Origin: PFJX01 sp964440155
GTDB lineage: Bacteria > Pseudomonadota > Gammaproteobacteria > Burkholderiales > Thiobacillaceae
DNA: 7,309 bases
NCBI GenBank assembly: GCA_964440155.1
Contig: CAYTRH010000144.1
Coordinates: 1-7,309 of the forward strand
Direction of reading: 5' to 3'
Shown: positions 1 to 5,853 of the stretch, piece by piece
Layout of the letters: each line of letters opens with the position of its first letter
Numbering within the stretch: the stretch's first letter is position 1
The notes under the pieces: model-generated
Seen by the model: the letters and a program-made list of their open reading frames with translations, nothing else
Told to the model about the DNA's origin: nothing
Databases searched by the model: none
Program-made: the position numbers and the translations under genes

Positions 1-1
1 G

Positions 2-610
2 GCGGACGCGGCCGCGGCGGGCGAGGTGGCGCACGATGCCATGCTGCGCGCGGCGGTCGCGCGCGATCATGCACGTACCGATGCCATGCTGCGGGCCGAG
101 CGCGAGCGCGCCTTGCCGTGGCGCCTGCTGGTGCTGGCATTGCTCGCCATCGCCGTGGTGGGCGCCGTGATCTGGGTGATGCAGCGGCCCACGCCGATCC
201 AGCCCGACGTGGTACCGGTCAACGCGGACTGCGCCGCGGTGCTGGCCCCGGGTGTGAACTGGCGCGGCTGCCGCCACGCCGGGCTCAGCGCGCCGGGCGT
301 GCACGCGCGCGGTGCGTTGCTGGAAGGCTCGCAGCTCGACGATGCCGTGCTCGCCCAGGCCGACCTGGCCTATGGCTTCATGCGCGGTGCGAGTCTGCGT
401 AACGCCGATCTGAGTGGCGCCACGCTGACCGGTGCCGATCTGAATGCTGCCGATCTATCCGGGGCCAATCTCAGCGGCGCCGATTTGCGCCAGGCCGTGT
501 TGCGTGGCGCCCGCATCACCGGCGTGCGCCTGCACCAGGCCCGGTTGGATGGTGCGGTGTGGACCGATGGGCGTGTATGCCAACCGGCGTCGATCGGGGA
601 ATGTCGGTGA
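2..610 (+). CDS. Membrane-anchored pentapeptide-repeat protein (5' end probably outside window)
   Basis: Specific function unknown. Numbered from an in-frame GTG at 26, the visible protein has a charged Arg/Ala-rich N-terminus (1-32), one hydrophobic membrane segment (about 33-52), a linker, and about 17 consecutive five-residue repeats (about 97-178). The clearest A(D/N)L units are at 112, 127, 137, 142, 147 and 152; such repeats fold as a right-handed quadrilateral beta-helix. The tail ends WTDGRVCQPASIGECR, an ending I recall from other proteobacterial pentapeptide proteins. By the positive-inside rule the repeats should be periplasmic. Cysteines lie at 69, 82, 185 and 193, either side of the repeat block. 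The frame stays open to the window edge with G/C third positions in every codon, so the gene probably starts upstream; GTG 26 and ATG 41 are internal alternatives. The stop overlaps the next gene. The fold is well supported; the role is not. Confidence 0.8.
   Translation, partial: ADAAAAGEVAHDAMLRAAVARDHARTDAMLRAERERALPWRLLVLALLAIAVVGAVIWVMQRPTPIQPDVVPVNADCAAVLAPGVNWRGCRHAGLSAPGVHARGALLEGSQLDDAVLAQADLAYGFMRGASLRNADLSGATLTGADLNAADLSGANLSGADLRQAVLRGARITGVRLHQARLDGAVWTDGRVCQPASIGECR
34..93 (+). repeat. 15-bp perfect direct repeat, 45-bp period
   Basis: CGATGCCATGCTGCG occurs at 34-48 and again at 79-93, exactly 45 bp (15 codons) apart and in the same reading frame. Each copy encodes DAMLR, giving two 15-residue units (DAMLRAAVARDHART and DAMLRAERERALPWR) just before the membrane segment. 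It may be the end of a longer repeat array cut by the window edge. The repeat is certain; its meaning is inferred. Confidence 0.7.
596..609 (+). promoter_or_regulatory. Ribosome-binding site deciding the methyltransferase start
   Basis: GGGGA at 596-600 lies 6 nt before GTG at 607, a normal Shine-Dalgarno spacing, and that GTG forms a GTGA overlap with the upstream stop codon. The in-frame ATG at 601 directly abuts GGGGA, leaving no spacer. This favours GTG 607 as the start and suggests translational coupling. Confidence 0.5.
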
Positions 611-1395
611 AGTCGGTCAGTTCGCGCGCCAACGATGATTACCGGGCCCTGCTCACGCTGGCGTGCGAGCCCCGCAGCCGTCGCCGGTTACGGCGCACCT
701 TGCTCGACGGCGAGCACTTGTTGACCGAAGCGCTCGCCGCCGGACTGCGGCCGCGCCGTTTGATCTACGCGTACGGCCACCAAGCGCGCGCCGAGCATTG
801 GCAGGCGCGCATGCCCGACGTGCCGGCGATGTGTCTCGCCGACGCCCTGTTCGCGACCTTGAGTCCGGTGGATACGCCCAGCGGCATCCTGGCGGAGATC
901 GACATCCCGGACGCGCGCGGCCGACCGGACGATGGCGCGGTACTGCTCGAACGCGTGCAGGATCCCGGCAATCTCGGCGCCATTCTGCGCGTTGCCGCGG
1001 CCGCGGGCGTGGGCACGGTGATGATGTCCGCCGGCTGTGCGGAGGCCTGGTCGCCGAAATGCCTGCGCGGCGCGCAGGGGGCGCATTTCCGCCTGGACAT
1101 CGTCGAGCGGGTGGCGCTGGCCGATGCCATCGCGGCACTGGCGCTGCCGGTTTACGCCGCCAGTCTGGGGGCTGCGCGCGAGCTGTATCAACTGGATCTG
1201 CGCGCCCCGGCCGCGTTCCTGTTCGGCAACGAGGGGGCCGGCCTGAGCGAGACGCTTTTGCAGCGGAGCACGCCGTTCAGGATACCGATGCCGGGTGGCA
1301 TGGAATCGCTCAATGTCGCCACCGCCGCGGCCGTCTGCCTGTTCGAGCGCGTCCGCCAGCGGCGCGTGCCGGAGATGTCCGCGCCTGTGTCATAA
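607..1395 (+). CDS. TrmH/SpoU-family RNA 2'-O-methyltransferase
   Basis: Predicted to transfer a methyl group from S-adenosylmethionine to a ribose 2'-OH in rRNA or tRNA, acting in the cytoplasm. From GTG 607 the protein has 262 residues. About 1-105 form an N-terminal substrate-binding-like domain. The C-terminal SPOUT (trefoil-knot) domain shows all three family motifs: motif 1 VQDPGNLGAILR (about 117-128, with the N-x-x-G-x-x-x-R pattern), motif 2 FGNEGAGLS (206-214) and motif 3 IPMPGGMESLNVATAAAV (226-243). SPKCLRGAQGAHFRL (about 149-163) matches the usual SPKxLRxxxGxxFxL stretch. No residue expected of an active enzyme is missing. Starts at 601 (ATG) or 559 (ATG) are also in frame, but 559 would overlap the upstream gene by more than 50 bp. 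The target base cannot be read from sequence; the protein could be RlmB-like or belong to an unassigned TrmH subgroup, so I give no symbol. Confidence 0.9.
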   Translation: MKSVSSRANDDYRALLTLACEPRSRRRLRRTLLDGEHLLTEALAAGLRPRRLIYAYGHQARAEHWQARMPDVPAMCLADALFATLSPVDTPSGILAEIDIPDARGRPDDGAVLLERVQDPGNLGAILRVAAAAGVGTVMMSAGCAEAWSPKCLRGAQGAHFRLDIVERVALADAIAALALPVYAASLGAARELYQLDLRAPAAFLFGNEGAGLSETLLQRSTPFRIPMPGGMESLNVATAAAVCLFERVRQRRVPEMSAPVS

Positions 1396-1396
1396 T
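1388..1396 (+). promoter_or_regulatory. Possible extended -10 promoter for the leu cluster
   Basis: TGTCATAAT reads as an extended -10 element (TGn followed by CATAAT, 5 of 6 matches to TATAAT). It overlaps the TAA stop of the methyltransferase gene. The position 17 bp further upstream (1368-1373) does not resemble TTGACA, which is tolerable for an extended -10 promoter. Transcription would start near 1403, giving a leader of about 29 nt before leuC. The leader has two T-rich tracts and no obvious Shine-Dalgarno motif. This is based on motif match alone in a short gap. Confidence 0.4.
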
Positions 1397-1431
1397 TCCC
1401 ACCTTTTTCGATTTTCGACGCCCACGCGCGC

Positions 1432-2841
1432 ATGCAGCCCCGCACTCTCTACGACAAGCTTTGGGACGCCCATGTGGTGCACGTCGAGCCGGATGGCACG
1501 ACGCTGCTGTATATCGATCGTCATCTGGTGCACGAGGTCACCAGCCCGCAGGCGTTCGATGGGCTGCGCCTGCATGGCCGTACGCCTTGGCGGGTCGCGA
1601 CCGTGCTGGCGACGCCGGACCACAACGTGCCGACGCAGGACCGCAGCGCCGGCATCGCCGACCCGGTATCGCGCACCCAGGTCGAGACGCTGGATACCAA
1701 TTGCCGCGAGTTCGGGCTGGACGAGTTCCGCATGGATGATCGTCGCCAGGGCATCGTGCATGTCATCGGCCCCGAGCAGGGCTTCACCCAACCCGGTGTC
1801 ACGCTGGTGTGCGGCGACTCGCATACCAGCACGCATGGTGCCTTCGCCGCGCTGGCGTTCGGCATCGGCACCTCGGAGGTCGAGCACGTGCTGGCCACGC
1901 AATGCCTGTGGCAGAAGAAATCGAAAAGCATGCTGGTGCGCGTCGACGGCCGGCTGGGGCGTGGTGTCACCGCCAAGGATCTGGTGCTGGCGGTGATCGG
2001 CCGCATCGGCACCGCCGGTGGCACCGGCTATGCCATCGAATTCGCCGGCGAGGCGGTGCGCGCGCTGTCCATGGAAGGTCGCATGACCATCTGCAACATG
2101 GCCATCGAGGCCGGCGCGCGCGCCGGCATGGTGGCGGTGGACGACACCACCATCGCCTATCTGCGCGAGCGTCCGCGCGCCCCCAAGGGTGAATTGTGGG
2201 ACCGCGCGGTGGCCTACTGGCGTACCCTGGTCAGCGACCCGGATGCGCCTTTCGACCGGGTGGTCGAGCTCGATGCCGCCGCCATCCGTCCGCAAGTGAC
2301 CTGGGGCACCTCGCCGGAAATGGTGGCGCCGGTGGATGCGCGCGTGCCCCACCCGGATGAGGCGCCGGATGCGGTGAAACGGGCCGACTGGCAACGCGCG
2401 CTGCACTACATGGGCCTGGAGCCGGGCACGGCCATCGCCGACATCGCCGTGGACAAGGTGTTCATCGGCTCCTGCACCAATTCGCGCATCGAGGATCTGC
2501 GCGAGGCCGCCTCAGTGGCGCGCGGTCGCCGGGTGGCGGACAACGTCCGTCTGGCCATGGTGGTGCCCGGCTCGGGGCTGGTCAAGGCGCAGGCCGAGGC
2601 CGAGGGTCTGGATCGCGTGTTCCGTGATGCCGGCTTCGAATGGCGCGAACCGGGCTGTTCCATGTGCCTGGCGATGAATGCCGACCGGCTGGAGCCCGGC
2701 GAACGCTGCGCCTCCACGTCCAACCGCAACTTCGAGGGCCGCCAGGGTCAGGGCGGCCGCACCCACCTGGTCAGTCCGGCCATGGCCGCGGCAGCGGCGG
2801 TCCATGGACATTTCGTCGATGTGAGAGAGGTACTGTCATGA
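1432..2841 (+). CDS. leuC: 3-isopropylmalate dehydratase large subunit LeuC
   Basis: With LeuD it isomerises 2-isopropylmalate to 3-isopropylmalate, the second step of leucine synthesis, in the cytoplasm. The 469 residues match the usual length (about 466), and the sequence is nearly colinear with E. coli LeuC from TLYDKLWDAHVV onward. Aconitase-family signatures are intact: CGDSHTSTHGAF (127-138), GIGTSEVEHVLATQ (144-157), GSCTNSR (346-352) and GCSMC (408-412). The three [4Fe-4S] ligands are therefore Cys348, Cys409 and Cys412. ATG 1432 fits the family N-terminus and no other in-frame start lies nearby, but no clear ribosome-binding site precedes it. It is the first gene of the leu cluster; leuA is not adjacent. 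Its TGA overlaps the ATG of the entericidin-like gene. Identification is secure. Confidence 0.98.
   Translation: MQPRTLYDKLWDAHVVHVEPDGTTLLYIDRHLVHEVTSPQAFDGLRLHGRTPWRVATVLATPDHNVPTQDRSAGIADPVSRTQVETLDTNCREFGLDEFRMDDRRQGIVHVIGPEQGFTQPGVTLVCGDSHTSTHGAFAALAFGIGTSEVEHVLATQCLWQKKSKSMLVRVDGRLGRGVTAKDLVLAVIGRIGTAGGTGYAIEFAGEAVRALSMEGRMTICNMAIEAGARAGMVAVDDTTIAYLRERPRAPKGELWDRAVAYWRTLVSDPDAPFDRVVELDAAAIRPQVTWGTSPEMVAPVDARVPHPDEAPDAVKRADWQRALHYMGLEPGTAIADIAVDKVFIGSCTNSRIEDLREAASVARGRRVADNVRLAMVVPGSGLVKAQAEAEGLDRVFRDAGFEWREPGCSMCLAMNADRLEPGERCASTSNRNFEGRQGQGGRTHLVSPAMAAAAAVHGHFVDVREVLS
2827..2840 (+). promoter_or_regulatory. Ribosome-binding site of the entericidin-like gene, inside leuC
   Basis: GAGG at 2827-2830, within the purine-rich GAGAGAGG at 2823-2830, lies 7 nt before ATG 2838. 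This supports ATG 2838 as the start instead of the in-frame upstream start at 2640, which would lie deep within leuC. The site falls in the last codons of leuC. Confidence 0.75.
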
Positions 2842-2996
2842 CTCCGCGCAATCTGATCATCCTCGGTGTCGTCAAGCTGGCGTTGATCGCCATCGCCGTC
2901 GGCGTGGTGTTCTCCATGTACGGCTGCAATACCATGCGTGGTATCGGCCAGGACATCGAAAAGGCCGGCGAGGCCATCCAGAGATCGACACGATGA
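2838..2996 (+). CDS. Entericidin A/B-family small lipoprotein
   Basis: A 52-residue peptide with a hydrophobic N-terminal segment (about 5-26) followed by YGCNTMRGIGQDIEKAGEAIQ. The CNTxRGxGxDI pattern is the hallmark of entericidins; E. coli EcnB has CNTTRGVGEDI. Family members are small cell-envelope lipoproteins; EcnA/EcnB were described as an antidote/toxin pair, but many relatives have no known role. Cys30 would be the lipidated residue. The lipobox (MYGC) is weak, and Lys13 interrupts the hydrophobic segment. The start overlaps the leuC stop and the stop overlaps the leuD start, both as ATGA, so the gene is wedged into the leu operon and co-expressed with it. No partner antidote or toxin gene is seen here. 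Family assignment is strong; lipidation and toxicity are not established. Confidence 0.87.
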   Translation: MTPRNLIILGVVKLALIAIAVGVVFSMYGCNTMRGIGQDIEKAGEAIQRSTR

Positions 2997-3631
2997 GGCC
3001 GTTCACGACCCTGCACGGGCTGGTGGCGCCGCTGGATCGCGCCAACGTCGACACCGACGCCATCATTCCCAAACAGTTTCTGAAGTCGATCAAGCGGACC
3101 GGTTTCGGCCCCAACGCGTTCGACGAGTGGCGTTATCTGGATCACGGCGAGCCGGGCATGGACAACGCCAAACGCCCGCTCAATCCGGATTTTGTGCTCA
3201 ACCAGCCGCGTTATCAGGGGGCTTCCATCCTATTGACGCGGGACAACTTCGGCTGCGGCTCGTCGCGCGAGCATGCGCCCTGGGCGTTGGAGGACTATGG
3301 TTTTCGCGCGCTGATCGCGCCTTCGTTCGCCGACATCTTTTACAACAACTGTTTCAAGAATGGTCTGCTACCCATCGTGCTGCCGGCGGACACCGTCGAT
3401 CGCCTGTTCCGCGAGACGTTCGCCCAAGCGGGCTACCGTCTCACCATCGATCTGGCAGCACAGACCATCACCACGCCGACGGGCGAGATCATCCCGTTCG
3501 ATGTCGATGGCGAGCGTAAACACCGCCTGATCAATGGTCTGGACGACATCGCACTGACACTGCAACACACGGACAAGATTCGCGCTTATGAGACGCGGCG
3601 CAAGGGCGAGGCGCCGTGGCTGTTCGCTTGA
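2993..3631 (+). CDS. leuD: 3-isopropylmalate dehydratase small subunit LeuD
   Basis: Small subunit of the LeuCD isomerase; it supplies the swivelling aconitase-like C-terminal domain that completes the active site on LeuC. The 212 residues are typical of the bacterial form (about 200). Conserved blocks are NVDTDAIIPKQFL (18-30), NPDFVLN (64-70) and FGCGSSREHAPWAL (86-99), followed by IAPSFADIFYNN (108-119) and the C-terminal NGLDDIALTLQH (181-192). ATG 2993 gives the family N-terminus and overlaps the TGA of the entericidin-like gene. Only a weak AGAG (2980-2983) precedes it, so initiation probably relies on coupling to upstream translation. leuB follows after 9 bp. Identification is secure. 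Confidence 0.98.
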   Translation: MRPFTTLHGLVAPLDRANVDTDAIIPKQFLKSIKRTGFGPNAFDEWRYLDHGEPGMDNAKRPLNPDFVLNQPRYQGASILLTRDNFGCGSSREHAPWALEDYGFRALIAPSFADIFYNNCFKNGLLPIVLPADTVDRLFRETFAQAGYRLTIDLAAQTITTPTGEIIPFDVDGERKHRLINGLDDIALTLQHTDKIRAYETRRKGEAPWLFA

Positions 3632-3640
3632 AAGGACGCT

Positions 3641-4702
3641 ATGAAACTCGCGGTATTGCCGGGTGACGGCATCGGTCCGGAGATCGTCGCGCAGGCGGTC
3701 AAGGTGTTGGAGGTATTGCGCGGCGACGGCATGGCCATCGAAATGGAACATGCGCCGATCGGCGGCGCCGGCTACGACGCCGCCGGCGATCCGTTGCCGG
3801 AGGCTACGCTACGGCTGGCACGCGAGGCGGACGCGGTGCTGCTCGGTGCGGTCGGTGGGCCGCAGTACGACGCGCTGGACCGGCCGCTGCGCCCCGAGCG
3901 CGGTCTGCTGCGCATCCGCAAGGCGCTCAACCTGTTCGCCAACCTGCGGCCGGCGATGCTGTCCCCGGAACTGGCATCCGCCTCCAGTTTGAAGCCGGAA
4001 GTGGTGGCCGGCCTGGACATCATGATCGTGCGCGAACTGACCGGCGATGTGTACTTCGGCCAGCCGCGTGGCATCGAGATCAGGAACGGCGAGCGCGTCG
4101 GCTTCAACACCATGCTCTACACCGAGTCGGAAGTGCGCCGCGTCGCGCACGTCGCCTTCAATATCGCCATGAAGCGCAGCCGCCGGCTGTGTTCGGTGGA
4201 AAAGGCCAACGTGCTGGAATGCTCGGAACTGTGGAAAGAGGTGATGATCGAGGTGGCGCGGGACTATCCGGAAGTCGAGCTTACCCACATGTACGTCGAC
4301 AACGCCGCCATGCAACTGGTACGTGCGCCCAAGCAGTTCGACACCATCGTCACCGGCAACATCTTCGGCGACATCCTGTCGGATGCCGCGTCCATGCTGT
4401 CCGGCTCCATCGGCATGTTGCCATCCGCTTCGCTGGACGAACACGGCAAGGGGATGTACGAGCCGATCCACGGTTCGGCGCCGGACATCGCCGGCAGGGA
4501 TCTCGCCAACCCGCTGGCCACCATCCTGTCGCTGGCGATGATGTTCAAGTACACCTTCGGCGACGAAGCCACGGCGGCGCGCATCGAGAACGCCGTGAAG
4601 CGGGTGATCGCGCAGGGCTACCGCACCGGCGACATCTGGACCGAGGGCGCCATCCGGGTGTCCTGTTCCGGCATGGGCGATGCGGTGGTCGCGGCGCTGT
4701 GA
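3641..4702 (+). CDS. leuB: 3-isopropylmalate dehydrogenase LeuB
   Basis: NAD-dependent oxidative decarboxylation of 3-isopropylmalate, third step of the leucine branch, giving 2-oxoisocaproate after spontaneous CO2 loss. It has 353 residues, the usual length, and starts with the family's MKLAVLPGDGIGPEIV. Substrate-binding arginines are visible at 93 (LRIRK), 103 (NLRP) and 131 (VRELTG). Tyr138 and Lys188 (VEKANVL) are the catalytic pair, and Asp220, Asp244 and Asp248 are the metal-binding residues. The signature NIFGDILSDAASMLSGSIGM spans 240-259, and the cofactor loop HGSAPDIAGRDLANP spans 277-291. Ribosome-binding site AAGGA (3632-3636) lies 4 nt before the ATG. It is directly downstream of leuD and 24 bp before asd. 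All expected residues are present. Confidence 0.98.
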   Translation: MKLAVLPGDGIGPEIVAQAVKVLEVLRGDGMAIEMEHAPIGGAGYDAAGDPLPEATLRLAREADAVLLGAVGGPQYDALDRPLRPERGLLRIRKALNLFANLRPAMLSPELASASSLKPEVVAGLDIMIVRELTGDVYFGQPRGIEIRNGERVGFNTMLYTESEVRRVAHVAFNIAMKRSRRLCSVEKANVLECSELWKEVMIEVARDYPEVELTHMYVDNAAMQLVRAPKQFDTIVTGNIFGDILSDAASMLSGSIGMLPSASLDEHGKGMYEPIHGSAPDIAGRDLANPLATILSLAMMFKYTFGDEATAARIENAVKRVIAQGYRTGDIWTEGAIRVSCSGMGDAVVAAL

Positions 4703-4715
4703 TCGATGATAGAAC

Positions 4716-4729
4716 GAGGTAACGCCATG
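4716..4729 (+). promoter_or_regulatory. Ribosome-binding site deciding the asd start
   Basis: GAGGT at 4716-4720 lies 6 nt before ATG 4727. An in-frame ATG at 4706 would add MIERGNA and place the ribosome-binding site inside the gene. The protein from 4727 aligns residue for residue with the E. coli Asd N-terminus. Confidence 0.75.
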
Positions 4730-5845
4730 AAACGTGTAGGACTGGTCGGCTGGCGCGGCATGGTGGGTTCCGTGCTGATGGGCCGTATGAAGGAAGAGCG
4801 CGATTTCGACCTGATCGAACCGGTGTTCTTCACCACCTCCAATGTCGGCGGCAAGGGGCCGGACATCGGTCGGGACGTGCCGCCGCTGAAGGATGCGATG
4901 TCGGTAGACGACCTGAAGGCGATGGACGTGATCATCACCTGCCAGGGTGGCGACTACACCAACGACGTCTATCCCCGGCTGCGCGCCGCCGGCTGGAACG
5001 GCTACTGGATCGACGCCGCCTCGACGCTGCGCATGAAGGACGACGCGGTCATCATCCTCGACCCGGTCAACCNNNNNNNNNNNNNNNNNNNNNNNNNNNN
5101 NNNNNNNNNNNNNNNNNNNNNNNNNNNNNNNNNNNNNNNNNNNNNNNNNNNNNNNNNNNNNNNNNNNNNNNNNNNNNNNNNNNNNCTGATCGAGTGGATC
5201 GCGCCGATGACCTACCAGGCCGCCTCCGGTGCCGGCGCGCGCAACATGCGCGAGCTGATCCAGCAGATGGGCGCGGTGCATGCCGAGGTCGCCGACCTGG
5301 TCGCCGATCCGGCCGCCGCCATCCTGGAGATCGACCGCAAGGTGGCTGAATTCATTCGTTCCAGTGACTACCCGCTCGATGCCTGGCCGGTGCCGTTGGC
5401 CGGCAACCTGATCCCCTGGATCGACGTGGCGCTGGCCTCCGGCCAATCCAAGGAGGAATGGAAAGCGCAGGTCGAGGCCAACAAGATCCTGGGTCGCAGC
5501 GCCGATCCGATTCCCATCGACGGCTTGTGCGTGCGCGTCGGTGCCATGCGTTGCCACTCGCAGGCGCTGACCATCAAGCTGACGCGCGACGTGCCGCTGG
5601 ACGACATCCACGGTCTGATCGCCGCGCACAACGCCTGGGTCAAGGTGGTTCCGAACGACCGCGAACGGACCATGCGCGAGCTGACCCCGGCCGCCGTCAC
5701 CGGCACGCTGACCGTGCCAGTCGGCCGCATGCGCAAGCTCAACATGGGGCCGCAGTACCTCGCCGCCTTCACCGTTGGCGACCAGTTGTTGTGGGGTGCT
5801 GCCGAACCGCTGCGGCGCATGTTGCGCATCCTGCTGGAGGCCTGA
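4727..5845 (+). CDS. asd: Aspartate-semialdehyde dehydrogenase Asd (contains an assembly gap)
   Basis: NADP-dependent reduction of aspartyl phosphate to aspartate semialdehyde, the branch point to lysine/diaminopimelate, threonine and methionine. The coding span is 372 residues (E. coli has 367). The N-terminal nucleotide-binding motif GWRGMVGSVLM is at 8-18, TCQGGDYTN at 71-79 and IDAASTLRMKDDAVIILDPVN at 95-115. Codons 116-153 fall in unknown bases. The protein resumes in the same frame with the substrate-domain blocks TYQAASGAGARNMREL (162-177), Gln164, Arg270 and His277 (CVRVGAMRCHSQA). By alignment with E. coli numbering the catalytic Cys (about residue 135) lies in the gap and cannot be checked. 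This is the E. coli/Pseudomonas-type Asd. The next gene follows after 5 bp. Confidence 0.95.
   Translation: MKRVGLVGWRGMVGSVLMGRMKEERDFDLIEPVFFTTSNVGGKGPDIGRDVPPLKDAMSVDDLKAMDVIITCQGGDYTNDVYPRLRAAGWNGYWIDAASTLRMKDDAVIILDPVNXXXXXXXXXXXXXXXXXXXXXXXXXXXXXXXXXXXXXXLIEWIAPMTYQAASGAGARNMRELIQQMGAVHAEVADLVADPAAAILEIDRKVAEFIRSSDYPLDAWPVPLAGNLIPWIDVALASGQSKEEWKAQVEANKILGRSADPIPIDGLCVRVGAMRCHSQALTIKLTRDVPLDDIHGLIAAHNAWVKVVPNDRERTMRELTPAAVTGTLTVPVGRMRKLNMGPQYLAAFTVGDQLLWGAAEPLRRMLRILLEA
5073..5185. other. Assembly gap or masked stretch of 113 N
   Basis: All 113 bases are N, wholly inside asd. The gap keeps the reading frame: 38 codons contain N, while E. coli and P. aeruginosa Asd have 36 residues in this interval as I recall their sequences. 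The size is therefore close to real, though two codons may be excess. Nothing can be said about the content directly. Confidence 0.95.
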
Positions 5846-5853
5846 GCGCCTTG
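5836..5853 (+). promoter_or_regulatory. Ribosome-binding site for the TTG start of usg
   Basis: GGAGG at 5836-5840, in the last codons of asd, lies 10 nt before TTG 5851. No ATG or GTG in frame is available close by: the next in-frame ATG upstream is at 5458, deep inside asd. A later start would remove the first strand of the nucleotide-binding fold. Confidence 0.6.

Noticed and set aside
26..610. Qnr/MfpA-type quinolone-resistance pentapeptide protein
   Set aside because: It has a membrane segment, likely periplasmic repeats and terminal cysteine pairs, and only about 17 repeats without the central-glycine two-part layout of Qnr. Only the fold is shared.
1400..1417. T-rich tract after the methyltransferase stop as an intrinsic terminator
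   Set aside because: No GC-rich stem lies directly before the T runs, so it does not meet the form of a Rho-independent terminator.
663..1739. 358-codon + strand frame spanning the methyltransferase gene and the start of leuC
   Set aside because: It is out of frame with both conserved proteins and Arg/Ala/Gly-rich, with no family similarity.
1390..2406. 338-codon open frame on the - strand opposite leuC
   Set aside because: Antisense shadow of leuC caused by high third-position GC; low-complexity composition and no recognisable motif.
2640..2837. Upstream extension of the entericidin-like gene to an in-frame start at 2640
   Set aside because: It lies inside leuC, encodes a Pro/Arg/Gly-rich shadow and would bury the signal segment. 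ATG 2838 has a good ribosome-binding site.
3809..5629. 606-codon open frame on the - strand across leuB and asd
   Set aside because: It runs opposite to two clearly recognised genes, is kept open partly by the N stretch, and gives a His/Asp/Arg/Gly-rich protein typical of antisense frames in GC-rich DNA. No family is recognisable.
5458..5850. Upstream extension of usg to an in-frame ATG at 5458
   Set aside because: It would overlap asd by almost 390 bp. The encoded stretch is not like the Asd/Usg family, while family similarity begins right after TTG 5851.
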